A stretch of 39,298 bases of DNA from Candidatus Electryonea clarkiae (GTDB taxonomy: Bacteria > Electryoneota > Electryoneia > Electryoneales > Electryoneaceae): NCBI GenBank assembly GCA_030765455.1, contig JAVCCM010000162.1:1-39298 (forward strand), given 5' to 3'. The first letter of the stretch is position 1. Every line of letters begins with the position of its first letter. The translations under genes were made by a program, and so were the position numbers. The notes beneath the pieces were generated by a model. The model saw nothing but the letters and a program-made list of their open reading frames with translations, had not been told where the DNA came from and searched no databases. Positions 9,234 through 16,751 of the stretch are shown one piece after another.

Positions 9234-9551
9234 GTGCATAACTATGTAATAGCAGAAATATCAGGATATCAATACCGTGTTCAGACCGGTGAAACAATAC
9301 AAGTCCCCAGGCTTTCCGCTGCTGAAGGCGATAAGGTTACGTTTGATCGAATCCTGCTTTCCAACAATGAAGGCAAGCTCTCATTTGGAGCGCCTTATCT
9401 TGACGGTGCAAGTTTTAATGCCAAAGTTATTGAACATACCAGGAGTAAAAAAGTCCGGGTGTTCAAGAAGAAAAGGCGTAAAGGATACAAACGTACCGCA
9501 AGCGCAAGACAGTATTTTACAAAGCTGGAAATATCAGAAGTCAATTTATAA
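9234..9551 (+). CDS. rplU: 50S ribosomal protein L21
   Basis: A 105-residue protein matching bacterial L21 along its whole length: YVIAEISGYQYRVQTGETI at the N-terminus (family: 'YAIVEIGGKQYRV'), GDKVTFDRILL in the middle, and the basic RNA-binding tail KKVRVFKKKRRKGYKR. The start is GTG; no in-frame ATG is available before the conserved region, and a GGAG box lies just upstream (TTCGGAGTACAAAGTG). It is the first gene of a plus-strand cluster with rpmA 39 bases downstream, the near-universal L21-L27 pairing. L21 binds 23S rRNA domain I in the large subunit. Confidence 0.96.
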   Translation: MHNYVIAEISGYQYRVQTGETIQVPRLSAAEGDKVTFDRILLSNNEGKLSFGAPYLDGASFNAKVIEHTRSKKVRVFKKKRRKGYKRTASARQYFTKLEISEVNL

Positions 9552-9590
9552 TTTCAAAGGTTTATTTTTTAGACTGTGAAGGAGTGACAA

Positions 9591-9854
9591 ATGGCACATA
9601 AGAAAGGAATGGGGAGTTCCAGGAATGGTCGTGACAGTAACCCCAAAATGTTGGGAGTCAAGTCTGCCGGAGGGCAGACTGTCTCGGCTGGCAGCATAAT
9701 CGTACGTCAAAGAGGAACACACTTCCATCCCGGAAAAAATGTCGGGATGGGAACAGACCATACAATATTTGCCAAGATTGACGGGATCGTGGAGTTTTCC
9801 ACCAAAGGAAAACGCGCAAGGACAATTCACGTAAACCCGGCAGAGGCAAAGTAA
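9591..9854 (+). CDS. rpmA: 50S ribosomal protein L27
   Basis: An 87-residue protein with the signature MAHKKGMGSSRNGRDSNPK and the conserved GSIIVRQRGTHFHPGKNVG segment. The N-terminus begins directly with MAHKKG, so it is of the uncleaved kind that reaches the peptidyl transferase centre; it does not carry the extra N-terminal leader that Firmicutes L27 removes by proteolysis. A GGAG ribosome-binding site precedes the ATG (GAAGGAGTGACAAATG). It follows rplU by 39 bases and precedes mdh by 33 bases, so the three are probably one transcript. Confidence 0.97.
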   Translation: MAHKKGMGSSRNGRDSNPKMLGVKSAGGQTVSAGSIIVRQRGTHFHPGKNVGMGTDHTIFAKIDGIVEFSTKGKRARTIHVNPAEAK

Positions 9855-9887
9855 ATTTAGTATATATCTCCAAGGGAGGGAAAACTG

Positions 9888-10823
9888 ATGGTAAAAAAGA
9901 TTACAGTAATCGGCGCTGGATATGTAGGCGAGCATGTGGCGCAGGCTTTGATGCTTCAGGAACTCACAGAAGAAGTTGTCCTGATTGATGTCCTTGAGGA
10001 TATGCCTCAGGGCAAAGGACTGGACCAACGTCAGTCATCAACGGTTTGGGGAACAGACACCAAGGTTACCGGAACAAATGATTGGGCGGACACCGCAGAC
10101 AGCGACATTGTAATTCATACCGCCGGCAGACCACGCAAACCGGGTATGAGCCGCGATGATTTACTTAATGCAAATGTTGAAATCGTTCGTCCATGCATGG
10201 AAAAGGTCAAGGAATTTAGCCCTGATGCGATAGTAATCATGGTAGCGAATCCGCTTGACGCTATGGCTTATGTTGCATTAAAAGTTACCGGATTCCCAAG
10301 CAATCGTGTTTTCGGAATGGCTGGAATTCTTGATACTGCGCGTTTCCGGGCGTTTATTTCAATGGAAACTGGCGTAAGTGTACGTGACATCCAGGCGATG
10401 GTGCTTGGCGGACATGGCGACACAATGGTTCCGTTGCCCCGTTTCACAACAATTGCAGGACTTCCGTTGTCACATTGGGTATCGCAGGACAAAATCGACG
10501 CGATGGTCAAACGTGCGGCAGGCGGCGGTGGTGAGATAGTAAAACTGCTGAAATTCGGTTCCGCTTATATGGCTCCCGCAGCCGGTGCAGTAGAGATGGC
10601 TGAAGCAATCATAAAGAACAGCAAGCGTGTATTACCATGCTGTTGCTGGCTCCAGGGCGAGTACGGACATAATGATATCTACATGGGTGTTCCGATTATT
10701 ATCGGTGAAAACGGTGTAGAAAAAATTATCGAGTACCCGTTCAACGATGAAGAACAAGCATCATTCGACCATTCTGTAGATGCTGTCAAAGGACTATTAG
10801 CGGATGTAGCAAAATTCCTCTAA
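9888..10823 (+). CDS. mdh: malate dehydrogenase (NAD-dependent, LDH-like)
   Basis: A 311-residue enzyme of the LDH/MDH superfamily that interconverts malate and oxaloacetate in the TCA cycle. The Rossmann motif is G9-A-G11-Y-V-G14, with Asp34 (LIDV) selecting NAD. The substrate loop reads AGRPRKPGMSRDDLL: Arg83 at the position that is Gln in lactate dehydrogenases marks it as a malate enzyme, and Arg89 follows. The catalytic pair is Asp150 (LDTARFR, with Arg152) and His176 (GGHGDTMVP). Length and motifs match the bacterial type III (LDH-like) MDH. A GGGAGG ribosome-binding site stands before the ATG. Finding it directly behind rplU-rpmA, where many bacteria have obgE, is a local gene-order feature. 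A strong terminator follows 33 bases after the stop. Confidence 0.95.
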   Translation: MVKKITVIGAGYVGEHVAQALMLQELTEEVVLIDVLEDMPQGKGLDQRQSSTVWGTDTKVTGTNDWADTADSDIVIHTAGRPRKPGMSRDDLLNANVEIVRPCMEKVKEFSPDAIVIMVANPLDAMAYVALKVTGFPSNRVFGMAGILDTARFRAFISMETGVSVRDIQAMVLGGHGDTMVPLPRFTTIAGLPLSHWVSQDKIDAMVKRAAGGGGEIVKLLKFGSAYMAPAAGAVEMAEAIIKNSKRVLPCCCWLQGEYGHNDIYMGVPIIIGENGVEKIIEYPFNDEEQASFDHSVDAVKGLLADVAKFL

Positions 10824-10855
10824 GCTTGCAGTATCTATATTAGACTGATAGATGT

Positions 10856-10914
10856 AACCCGGATTGAGATGAACCGAAGCTTAAAAAGCCCGGTTATCCA
10901 ATCCGGGTTTTTTT
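10856..10914 (+). terminator. rho-independent terminator after mdh
   Basis: AACCCGGATT (10856-10865) pairs perfectly with AATCCGGGTT (10900-10909). An inner pairing GAACCG/CGGTT lengthens the hairpin, and the stem runs into a T-tract ending at 10914. It closes the rplU-rpmA-mdh unit. Confidence 0.85.
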
Positions 10915-11076
10915 ACGACCCAACAGGTGAGTGGTCCGGATGTCCCTGCACAAATTTATTAATAATGAAATCCAATTGTAGTTGTTTGCGAACTGTAACA
11001 ATAAACGGTATCTTATTTTTTTATAATCGAAATGATTTAGTTTATCCTGTAATTTTCTCGTGAACCCTAGGTAATT

Positions 11077-11988
11077 ATGTCAGACATAATGATTAAACGT
11101 CCTCCTGCTGTTGCCGGTCAGTTTTATCCTGCTGATCCGGTACAACTTCGTCAGCAGATTGAGAAGATGTTTTCTGATGCAGGGACAGAGGCTGAGGGTG
11201 AGATTTATGGTTTCATTTGTCCTCATGCCGGCTATGTATTCAGTGGTTCTGTTGCGGCAAAGGCATATCATCTTCTTGAAAAAATTGATAATCTTGAATC
11301 CGTGGTATTGGTAGGTCCAAGTCATCGAGAGAGTTTTTCATTCGCTTCTGTTTTGACTGACGGATATTATGAAACTCCTCTGGGTAAAGCCAGGATTGAT
11401 CATGAACTCGCGCAGGAGATAGTCGAATCAGGTTCCAGCCTGGATTATGAAATTAAATCGTCAGACCGTGGACATAAATCCGGCGGGATGTTTGGGGAGC
11501 ATTGCCTGGAAGTCCAGGTTCCATTCCTGCAGGTGGCATTGCCGGATGTAAAGATCGTCCCAATTATAATGGGAACACAGGCTTATAAAGCAGCGAGGGA
11601 TTTAGGGAAAGCTATTGCCGATGCTGCAAGGGGAAAAAGGATTGTTGTCATTGCTTCTTCCGACCTTAGTCATTATCTCTCTGTAAGCGAGGCTATGAAG
11701 CTTGACCAGGAAGTAATCAACGAGGTCACTGCATTCAATCCTCAGTCGCTGGCTGATGCGTTCCAGAGTCGGAAGGCGCAGGCATGTGGAGCCGGACCAA
11801 TGATGGCAATAATGACAGCATCACGATTGATGGGCGCTGATTCCGCTCGACTGCTGGAATACAAGACTTCAGCAGATTCTCCCTATGGAGACAGTAACAG
11901 GGTTGTCGGCTACATGTCCGCAATATTTGAAAAAAAGGTTTCGGCAAAAACTGAAGACCATGGTAAGAACGTTCATGCAAAACTTTAG
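11077..11988 (+). CDS. amrB: AmmeMemoRadiSam system protein B (MEMO-like)
   Basis: A 303-residue protein of the MEMO family, related in fold to extradiol dioxygenases (LigB). It starts RPPAVAGQFYPADP, the family signature. Putative metal-site residues are His50 (ICPHAGY), His83 (GPSHRE), His142 (FGEHCLEVQVPFLQ) and His199 (SSDLSHYL), with Cys237 (QACGAGPM), the position conserved with human MEMO1. Its partner, AMMECR1-like protein A, overlaps its 3' end, giving a translationally coupled pair. The third member, the radical SAM enzyme, is not in the window. The chemistry of this system was not established in anything I can cite; the family name describes the co-occurrence. The gene has a weak ribosome-binding site after the mdh terminator. 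Confidence 0.9.
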   Translation: MSDIMIKRPPAVAGQFYPADPVQLRQQIEKMFSDAGTEAEGEIYGFICPHAGYVFSGSVAAKAYHLLEKIDNLESVVLVGPSHRESFSFASVLTDGYYETPLGKARIDHELAQEIVESGSSLDYEIKSSDRGHKSGGMFGEHCLEVQVPFLQVALPDVKIVPIIMGTQAYKAARDLGKAIADAARGKRIVVIASSDLSHYLSVSEAMKLDQEVINEVTAFNPQSLADAFQSRKAQACGAGPMMAIMTASRLMGADSARLLEYKTSADSPYGDSNRVVGYMSAIFEKKVSAKTEDHGKNVHAKL

Positions 11989-12586
11989 TACTAAAGGTAC
12001 AGAAGATTCATCCATTCAGCTCTTAATAGATGACAAGAAAGAGTTGTTAAGCTTTGCACGCGAAAATATTCATTCAGCCGTGATTGGAGATTCGCCTCCG
12101 CCTGTAAAAAAAATGAGTAATGAACAATTACTGAAATGTGGTGCATTTGTAACTATCAAGATCAAGGGAAAACTTAGAGGTTGTATCGGTTATATTGAAG
12201 CTACCCGTGAAATGTATGAAACAGTTGCGGATGCAGCCCGGTCTGCAGCTATCCGAGACTCACGGTTTAGTCCGATAAGCAGCAAAGAGTTAAAGGATAT
12301 TTCAATCGAAATCAGCTTGTTGTCTCCATTTTCTCCGATATCACCGAAGGAAGTAATTCCCGGCGTTCATGGCTTATGGATTGTGAATAACTTTAAGCGT
12401 GGTCTCCTGCTGCCGCAAGTTGCTGAAGAACGTGGATGGGATCGTGAAACTTTCCTGGACAACGTATGCATTAAGGCAGGCTTGAAACCCGGCGACTGGA
12501 AAAACAAAGAAACAGAATTACATTCCTTCACGGCTGTTGTTTTCAGCGATCAGGACAGTGATTTTAAAGTTGATAATAGTACGTAA
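11960..12586 (+). CDS. amrA: AmmeMemoRadiSam system protein A (AMMECR1-like)
   Basis: A 208-residue AMMECR1-domain protein when started at the ATG at 11960 (MVRTFMQNF). The frame is open further up to 11885, but those residues are only the other-frame reading of protein B; an alternative ATG at 11975 is also possible. The family motif LRGCIGYIEATREMYETV is intact, followed by AARSAAIRDSRFSPIS and ISLLSPFSPI, and by GLLLPQVAEERGWDRETFLD near the C-terminus. The function of AMMECR1 proteins is unknown. In bacteria and archaea they accompany MEMO-like and radical SAM proteins. The 29-base overlap with the upstream B gene indicates co-translation. A large inverted repeat follows 17 bases after the stop. 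Confidence 0.88.
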   Translation: MVRTFMQNFSTKGTEDSSIQLLIDDKKELLSFARENIHSAVIGDSPPPVKKMSNEQLLKCGAFVTIKIKGKLRGCIGYIEATREMYETVADAARSAAIRDSRFSPISSKELKDISIEISLLSPFSPISPKEVIPGVHGLWIVNNFKRGLLLPQVAEERGWDRETFLDNVCIKAGLKPGDWKNKETELHSFTAVVFSDQDSDFKVDNST

Positions 12587-12602
12587 CTGATAGTTTGTTC
12601 TA

Positions 12603-12708
12603 TTTGTAGGGGCAGGATTTATCCGCCCGCTGGTTTAAGAAGATAATAATATCTATGCAAATACGCTTGAATACTATAGAACGGGCGGATAAATCCTGCC
12701 CCTACAAA
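12603..12708. repeat. inverted repeat element, family A copy 1
   Basis: A perfect 27-bp inverted repeat: 12603-12629 pairs with 12682-12708 around a 52-base centre. The arm core contains GGGGCAGGATTTATCCGCCC, which itself is partly palindromic. The same core arms recur at 28758-28825. It lies between the AMMECR1 gene and the histidine kinase gene and could form a strong RNA hairpin. There is no transposase; it resembles a REP/MITE-like dispersed element. Confidence 0.85.
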
Positions 12709-12793
12709 CGTTGTTATATTTAATAGTTACGGTCAAACTAAGCAAATACAGTTACACATAACAGTAAAAGCAAACGTTTTAAAGATAAATTGA

Positions 12794-14041
12794 ATGGATA
12801 AAAATATAAGCGATATCAAACATACCGATCCCAGGGTATCAGAGGATGAGATCATGGACCTGGTTAAACTCTTCGAGGGGTTTTCCCAGGCTTCCACCAC
12901 GTTTGCCCAGTCTTACCGTACTCTTGAGAGCCAGTTAGCACGACTCAGCAGTCAGCTTGAAGAGCAGGTACGATTGCTTCGCAGGACTGAAGGATTTCTG
13001 TCTTCCATCCTTGCGAATGTACCCGCAGGAATTATGGTAATTGATATTGATGGTATTATTACTCTTTTCAATCCTTACGCGGAATACTTAACCGGGTTGA
13101 AAGCCGGGGAGATTCTCGGACAACCCTATAATGAAATCTTTCGCTGCCGTGTTACTGATCCGGATTCTTCACTTTACACTTTAACTACAGGATCAGTTCT
13201 TGAGTCAAAGGAAAAAGACCTTGCAATTATTAATGGTGATTCATATCCTGTAAGGTTTTCCACTACGTGGATAACAGATGAAAGAGGCGACCGTTCGGGT
13301 GTGCTTGAAGTATTTGAGGATATGCGTATAATTCAAGATATGCAGAAACGTCTGCAACAGAAAGAAAATCTTGCCTCACTGGGTGAAATGGCTGCACAAG
13401 TTGCACATGAATTGAGAAACCCGCTTGCAGGAGTGCAGGGATTTACGCAATTTCTCGAAGAGGACCTTGAAGAGGATCATCCGGCGAGCAAGACTGCAAA
13501 GAAAATCATCCAGGGAGTTCAAGAGATTGATCAAATTGCAGGCAAGCTGCTTGAATTTACTGCACCGGTGAAACCGGAGTTTTCACAAATAGATATTGTC
13601 AACCTGCTCCAGGATGAGGTTGAACTTACAAACGCCGAGATCAGCAACAGCTCAAAACAGATTGACCTTAATCTTAATGTTCCCGTAGAAAACGTTCCGG
13701 TTACATGCGATATGCAACTGATCAAGCAAGCTGTCTTAAATCTGCTGAAGAATTCAATGAATGCATGTGAGGATACCGGTAAGATTGAAGTTGGACTTAT
13801 TTGGAACCTTTTAAAAAACCGTGTTCGTATAATTGTTAAAGACAACGGTATGGGCATAGAGGCCAAAGACATAGATAATATTTTTAACCCGTTTTTCACG
13901 ACGAGATCCCGTGGAACCGGATTGGGCTTATCAATGGTAAAGAAAATCATGGATGTGCATCACGGAGAAGTAAAAGTTGACACAAAACCCGGTGAAGGTT
14001 GTCGTTTTGTCCTTGAAATGCCAATCGCGAGATTATCATGA
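12794..14041 (+). CDS. soluble PAS-domain sensor histidine kinase
   Basis: A 415-residue kinase without transmembrane segments. Residues 30-68 are a coiled-coil-like stretch (SQLARLSSQLEEQVRLL). A PAS domain covers about 68-182 (ILANVPAGIMVIDIDGIITLFNPYAEYLTG). The HisKA domain has the phosphoacceptor His205 (AAQVAHELRNPLAG). The HATPase domain has an N box (NLLKNSMNA, Asn316/Asn320), G1 box (KDNGMGI, Asp350), F box (FNPFFTT) and G2 box (GTGLGLS). The absence of membrane helices and the following sigma-54 type regulator place it near NtrB/AtoS/ZraS-like kinases sensing a cytoplasmic signal. Its TGA overlaps the ATG of the regulator gene (ATGA), a classic two-component arrangement. The signal is unknown. 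Confidence 0.92.
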   Translation: MDKNISDIKHTDPRVSEDEIMDLVKLFEGFSQASTTFAQSYRTLESQLARLSSQLEEQVRLLRRTEGFLSSILANVPAGIMVIDIDGIITLFNPYAEYLTGLKAGEILGQPYNEIFRCRVTDPDSSLYTLTTGSVLESKEKDLAIINGDSYPVRFSTTWITDERGDRSGVLEVFEDMRIIQDMQKRLQQKENLASLGEMAAQVAHELRNPLAGVQGFTQFLEEDLEEDHPASKTAKKIIQGVQEIDQIAGKLLEFTAPVKPEFSQIDIVNLLQDEVELTNAEISNSSKQIDLNLNVPVENVPVTCDMQLIKQAVLNLLKNSMNACEDTGKIEVGLIWNLLKNRVRIIVKDNGMGIEAKDIDNIFNPFFTTRSRGTGLGLSMVKKIMDVHHGEVKVDTKPGEGCRFVLEMPIARLS

Positions 14042-14631
14042 GTCAATATAAAATTTTAGTCGTAGATGACGAACCGATTGTGCTTGATTTTTTAACCCAG
14101 GCACTGCAACGTTTGAATCACCAGCCGGTAGCAGCCTCGACTGGTGAAAGAGCAATTGAATTGATCGAGAGAGATACCTACGACCTGGTACTCAGCGACA
14201 TGAAACTGCCTGGAGTGTCAGGTCTTACTGTTTTAGATCATTCAAACCGTAAACAGCCGGATACACCTTTTATCGTGATGACAGCTTTTGGAACAATCGA
14301 AAATGCTGTGGATGCGATGCAGAGGGGAGCCTTTACATATTTGACAAAACCGGTCGATAATAAGCTTCTAAAATTTACGATTGAACGTGCCCTTGAAAAG
14401 CGGCAGCTTGTTAAAGAAAATCGTACACTTCGGCAGCAGGTCAACCAGGAACAGGGGATTGAAGCAATTGTCGGTTCCAGCGAATCAATGAAACAATTGA
14501 CTGGGATTTTGAATGTCGTTGCTGCCAAACCGGTAGATGTTTTTAATTACAGGACCATCTGGTACAGGGAAAGAATTAGTGGCAAGAGCTTTACATTGGT
14601 CAAGCCCAAGTTCAAAGAATGCATTTATTAA
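14038..14631 (+). CDS. NtrC-type response regulator, N-terminal part (frameshifted)
   Basis: The receiver domain covers residues 1-120 with acidic pocket Asp10/Asp11, phospho-acceptor Asp54 (LVLSDMKLPG), Thr82 and Lys104 (TYLTKPVD). A linker and the beginning of a sigma-54 AAA+ domain (IVGSSESMKQLTGILNVVAAKPVDV) follow. After residue 168 or so the frame leaves the family sequence (FNYRTIWYRERIS...) and stops at 14631, because one extra base sits in the T5 run at 14540-14544. With four Ts the reading is PVDV-LITGPSGTGKE and joins the next entry, giving a 457-residue protein of normal NtrC-family length. Translation starts inside the kinase stop codon. This is either a real disruption or a sequencing/assembly slip; the intact downstream frame over 870 bases favours a recent or artefactual change. 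Confidence 0.88.
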   Translation: MSQYKILVVDDEPIVLDFLTQALQRLNHQPVAASTGERAIELIERDTYDLVLSDMKLPGVSGLTVLDHSNRKQPDTPFIVMTAFGTIENAVDAMQRGAFTYLTKPVDNKLLKFTIERALEKRQLVKENRTLRQQVNQEQGIEAIVGSSESMKQLTGILNVVAAKPVDVFNYRTIWYRERISGKSFTLVKPKFKECIY

Positions 14632-15412
14632 AATGAATTGCGCTGCCCTGCCGGAGGGATTGGTTGAGAGTGAACTGTTCGGTCATGAAAAGGGCGCCTT
14701 CACCGGAGCTTTAAAAACACGGAAAGGAAAGTTTGAAGCTGCGAACGGAGGCACTATTTTACTTGATGAGATCAGTGAAATGCCCTTGGGACTTCAAGCG
14801 AAATTATTGCGTGTTTTACAGGAAAGAGAGTTCGAACGAGTCGGCTCAAACGAATCCATAAAAGTCAATATGCGTGTTGTGGCAACTACAAATAAGGACC
14901 TTGCGGAAGAAGTCCGAAATGGGAATTTTCGTGAGGATTTATACTTCAGGTTGAATGTCGTTCCGATTGAACTACCCCCGCTTTCTCGACGCAGTGATGA
15001 TATTCCCGCACTAATTGCACATTTTGCAATTAAGTATGGAAGACGGTATGGACGGGAGTTTGAGGGTGTTGATGATGACGCTATCGAATATCTGAAATCA
15101 CAACCCTGGCAGGGAAATATTAGAGAACTTGAGAACCGGATTGAACGCGCTGTGGTATTAGCGCGAGATTTATGGATTCACAAGGAGGATGTTGCTTTCG
15201 ACAGTGTGGCATTAAGTGAAAAGCAAGCAGGTGTCGCTTTTGGTCCGGTTACATTGAATGAACTGGAAAAACGTCATATTTTACAGACTCTGAATGAACT
15301 TGGATTTAATCGCACAAAAACTGCAAATCGACTTGGAATTTCAATTCGTACTCTAAGAAACAAATTGAATGAGTACAGGGCGCTGGGCGAAGATATTCCA
15401 AAAGGTAATTGA
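14537..15412 (+). CDS. NtrC-type response regulator, C-terminal part (sigma-54 activator AAA+ and Fis HTH)
   Basis: This is the continuation, in the +1 frame, of the regulator beginning at 14038. The ATG at 14537 is an accident of the shifted frame, not a natural start, since it would cut off the start of the AAA+ domain. Visible motifs are Walker A (GPSGTGKE), the sigma-54 contact loop GAFTGA in ELFGHEKGAFTGALK, Walker B (GGTILLDEISEMPL), sensor I region (RVVATTNKDL), arginine finger region (FREDLYFRLNVVPI) and sensor II (WQGNIRELEN). A Fis-type helix-turn-helix closes the protein (HILQTLNELGFNRTKTANRLGIS, then TLRNKLNEY). It would activate sigma-54 promoters when phosphorylated by the kinase encoded just upstream. 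Everything after the frameshift is conserved. Confidence 0.9.
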   Translation: MFLITGPSGTGKELVARALHWSSPSSKNAFIKMNCAALPEGLVESELFGHEKGAFTGALKTRKGKFEAANGGTILLDEISEMPLGLQAKLLRVLQEREFERVGSNESIKVNMRVVATTNKDLAEEVRNGNFREDLYFRLNVVPIELPPLSRRSDDIPALIAHFAIKYGRRYGREFEGVDDDAIEYLKSQPWQGNIRELENRIERAVVLARDLWIHKEDVAFDSVALSEKQAGVAFGPVTLNELEKRHILQTLNELGFNRTKTANRLGISIRTLRNKLNEYRALGEDIPKGN

Positions 15413-15455
15413 CCGGATACAACCGGTATTAATTGAAAATTAACGTTGCGCTCCC

Positions 15456-15545
15456 AATCCGGATGAGAGTAATAATACATACGTAAACACCGGATTCGAC
15501 GCGCCAGGGGCTGCACAAGGCTATTCGTGCTGCCTCTACTCTCAT
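15456..15545 (+). other. candidate structured RNA leader before the HDOD gene
   Basis: Three pairings lie in the 162 bases between regulator and HDOD genes. AATCCGG (15456-15462) pairs with CCGGATT (15490-15496). An 11-bp stem 15506-15516/15527-15537 has one U-U mismatch, one G-U pair and a 10-base loop. ATGAGAGTA (15463-15471) pairs with TACTCTCAT (15537-15545). The last competes with the first two, so two alternative folds are possible. No known riboswitch consensus was recognised. Confidence 0.35.
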
Positions 15546-15574
15546 ATAGATTTATTATTAGTAATGGTACAAAG

Positions 15575-16459
15575 ATGTCAAACGAACGAAAAGATGAAAT
15601 ATTTGCCAAAATAGCAAGGATCGGCGATCTGCCGACTTTACCTGAAGTGGCGCTCAATGTGTCGCGGCTGGTTGATGATCCCGCCAGCAATATCTCTGAT
15701 ATTGTACATGTCATTCGAAATGATCCTTCTCTTACATCAAAGATCCTTAAAATCGCCAACTCTGCTTTTTATGGTATGCGCCGAAGGATTGAATCGTTGA
15801 ACATGGCGTTGGTTATTCTTGGAATGCGTGAAATCAGCAGCCTGGTTACCGCCATATGTGTATTCAAGGCTTTTCCGCAAAACAACCTCGGCGTTAAATT
15901 TGACTATCACCAGTTCTGGCTGCATAGTACCGGGGTAGGTGAAGTAGCAAAACTTATGGGGCGGCGTCTTGGTTTTCGGGAAGTGAGCGGTTTGTTCACC
16001 GGTGGACTGCTTCATGACCTGGGGAAGATTATCGAAGCTAAATATTTCCTTGATGAATTTGTAGAATGCCTCAGGCTGTCTGCTGAGGAAAATATCCCGC
16101 TGCATGAAGCGGAAGTAAGGATTCTTGGTGTAGATCATGCTGAGATTGGTGCCTGGCTTGCGGAACAGTGGGGATTGCCGCTTTTCCTCAACAATATTAT
16201 CAAATATCACCATAACGTAGAAGCTGCCACTTCAAATAAATCGGAGGTAGCACTTATCAATATTTCGAATTCCTTCTGCAAGACTACAGATTACGGTTTT
16301 GGTGGAGATAATGTGCAAGTTTCCATCAAAGATAATCCGGCGTGGGATATACTGATCAGTAATAAAGCAGACGCGGTATCATTCGATCTTGAAAAGTTTA
16401 TGGTAGATATGGAATCTGAAATCCAGCATGCAAAAGAATTCCTGGTAATGACGAGCTGA
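15575..16459 (+). CDS. HDOD-domain signalling protein
   Basis: The start at 15575 (MSNERKDEIFAKIARIGDLPTLPEVAL) is chosen because the frame upstream to 15527 adds only an unrelated leader; this gives 294 residues. The HDOD domain spans about residues 12-210 (VIRNDPSLTSKILKIANSAFYGM, SLNMALVILGMREISSLV, FWLHSTGVGEVAKLM), with a retained HDLGK motif (GGLLHDLGKIIEAKYF) and a later YHHN motif. HDOD proteins lack full HD-GYP catalytic residues and act as regulatory scaffolds. Placement directly behind a two-component pair suggests it belongs to the same signalling circuit. It is related to the C-terminal half of the HDOD protein at 7199-8977 but lacks the N-terminal and acidic-repeat regions. Confidence 0.88.
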   Translation: MSNERKDEIFAKIARIGDLPTLPEVALNVSRLVDDPASNISDIVHVIRNDPSLTSKILKIANSAFYGMRRRIESLNMALVILGMREISSLVTAICVFKAFPQNNLGVKFDYHQFWLHSTGVGEVAKLMGRRLGFREVSGLFTGGLLHDLGKIIEAKYFLDEFVECLRLSAEENIPLHEAEVRILGVDHAEIGAWLAEQWGLPLFLNNIIKYHHNVEAATSNKSEVALINISNSFCKTTDYGFGGDNVQVSIKDNPAWDILISNKADAVSFDLEKFMVDMESEIQHAKEFLVMTS

Positions 16460-16549
16460 ATTCAGAAAGAAAATTCCGGTGGTTCAGTACATATAAGCTG
16501 ATGATAGAGTGGATCGAGTAACTTAAACCTTGCGCTTTCACGTAATTCA

Positions 16550-16590
16550 CCCGGATGGCATTTTGCGCCCCCTGACGCATTTCATCCGGG
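16550..16590 (+). terminator. possible terminator after the HDOD gene
   Basis: CCCGGATG (16550-16557) pairs with CATCCGGG (16583-16590); an inner TGCG/CGCA pairing lengthens it. ATATTTATTG follows. The position is 90 bases beyond the HDOD stop. The same 8-bp arms occur at 26967-26987, so it may instead be a dispersed dyad. Confidence 0.4.
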
Positions 16591-16635
16591 ATATTTATTG
16601 TTAAATTAACCATATTCCTGGAAACAATATAATAA

Positions 16636-16730
16636 AAAGTACAGAGTTCAACCTTCAGGTTGTTGTTATTTAAACTGCACACTGAAGTGTGAACTCTAAA
16701 CTACACGCTGAAGATTAATCTCTGTACTTT
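16636..16730. repeat. nested inverted repeat element, family C copy 1
   Basis: Outer arms of 11 bp (16636-16646 with 16720-16730, AAAGTACAGAG/CTCTGTACTTT) enclose inner arms of 8 bp (AGAGTTCA 16643-16650 with TGAACTCT 16690-16697). The 20 bases 16643-16662 recur exactly at 25842-25861. It lies between two convergent genes in a 292-base intergenic stretch. Confidence 0.7.
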
Positions 16731-16751
16731 GTAACAGCTCAAACCGCTATT

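Noticed and set aside
10869..11063. 64-codon frame after mdh
   Set aside because: It starts inside the mdh terminator hairpin and has no family resemblance.
14530..14560. Programmed ribosomal frameshift in the NtrC-type regulator
   Set aside because: A +1 shift would be needed; there is no stop or rare codon at the site as in prfB and no slippery heptamer for the required direction. A one-base insertion is simpler.
16398..16682. 94-codon minus-strand frame between the HDOD gene and the beta-helix gene
   Set aside because: It overlaps the HDOD 3' end and crosses a terminator-like hairpin and the family C repeat; no domain or ribosome-binding site.
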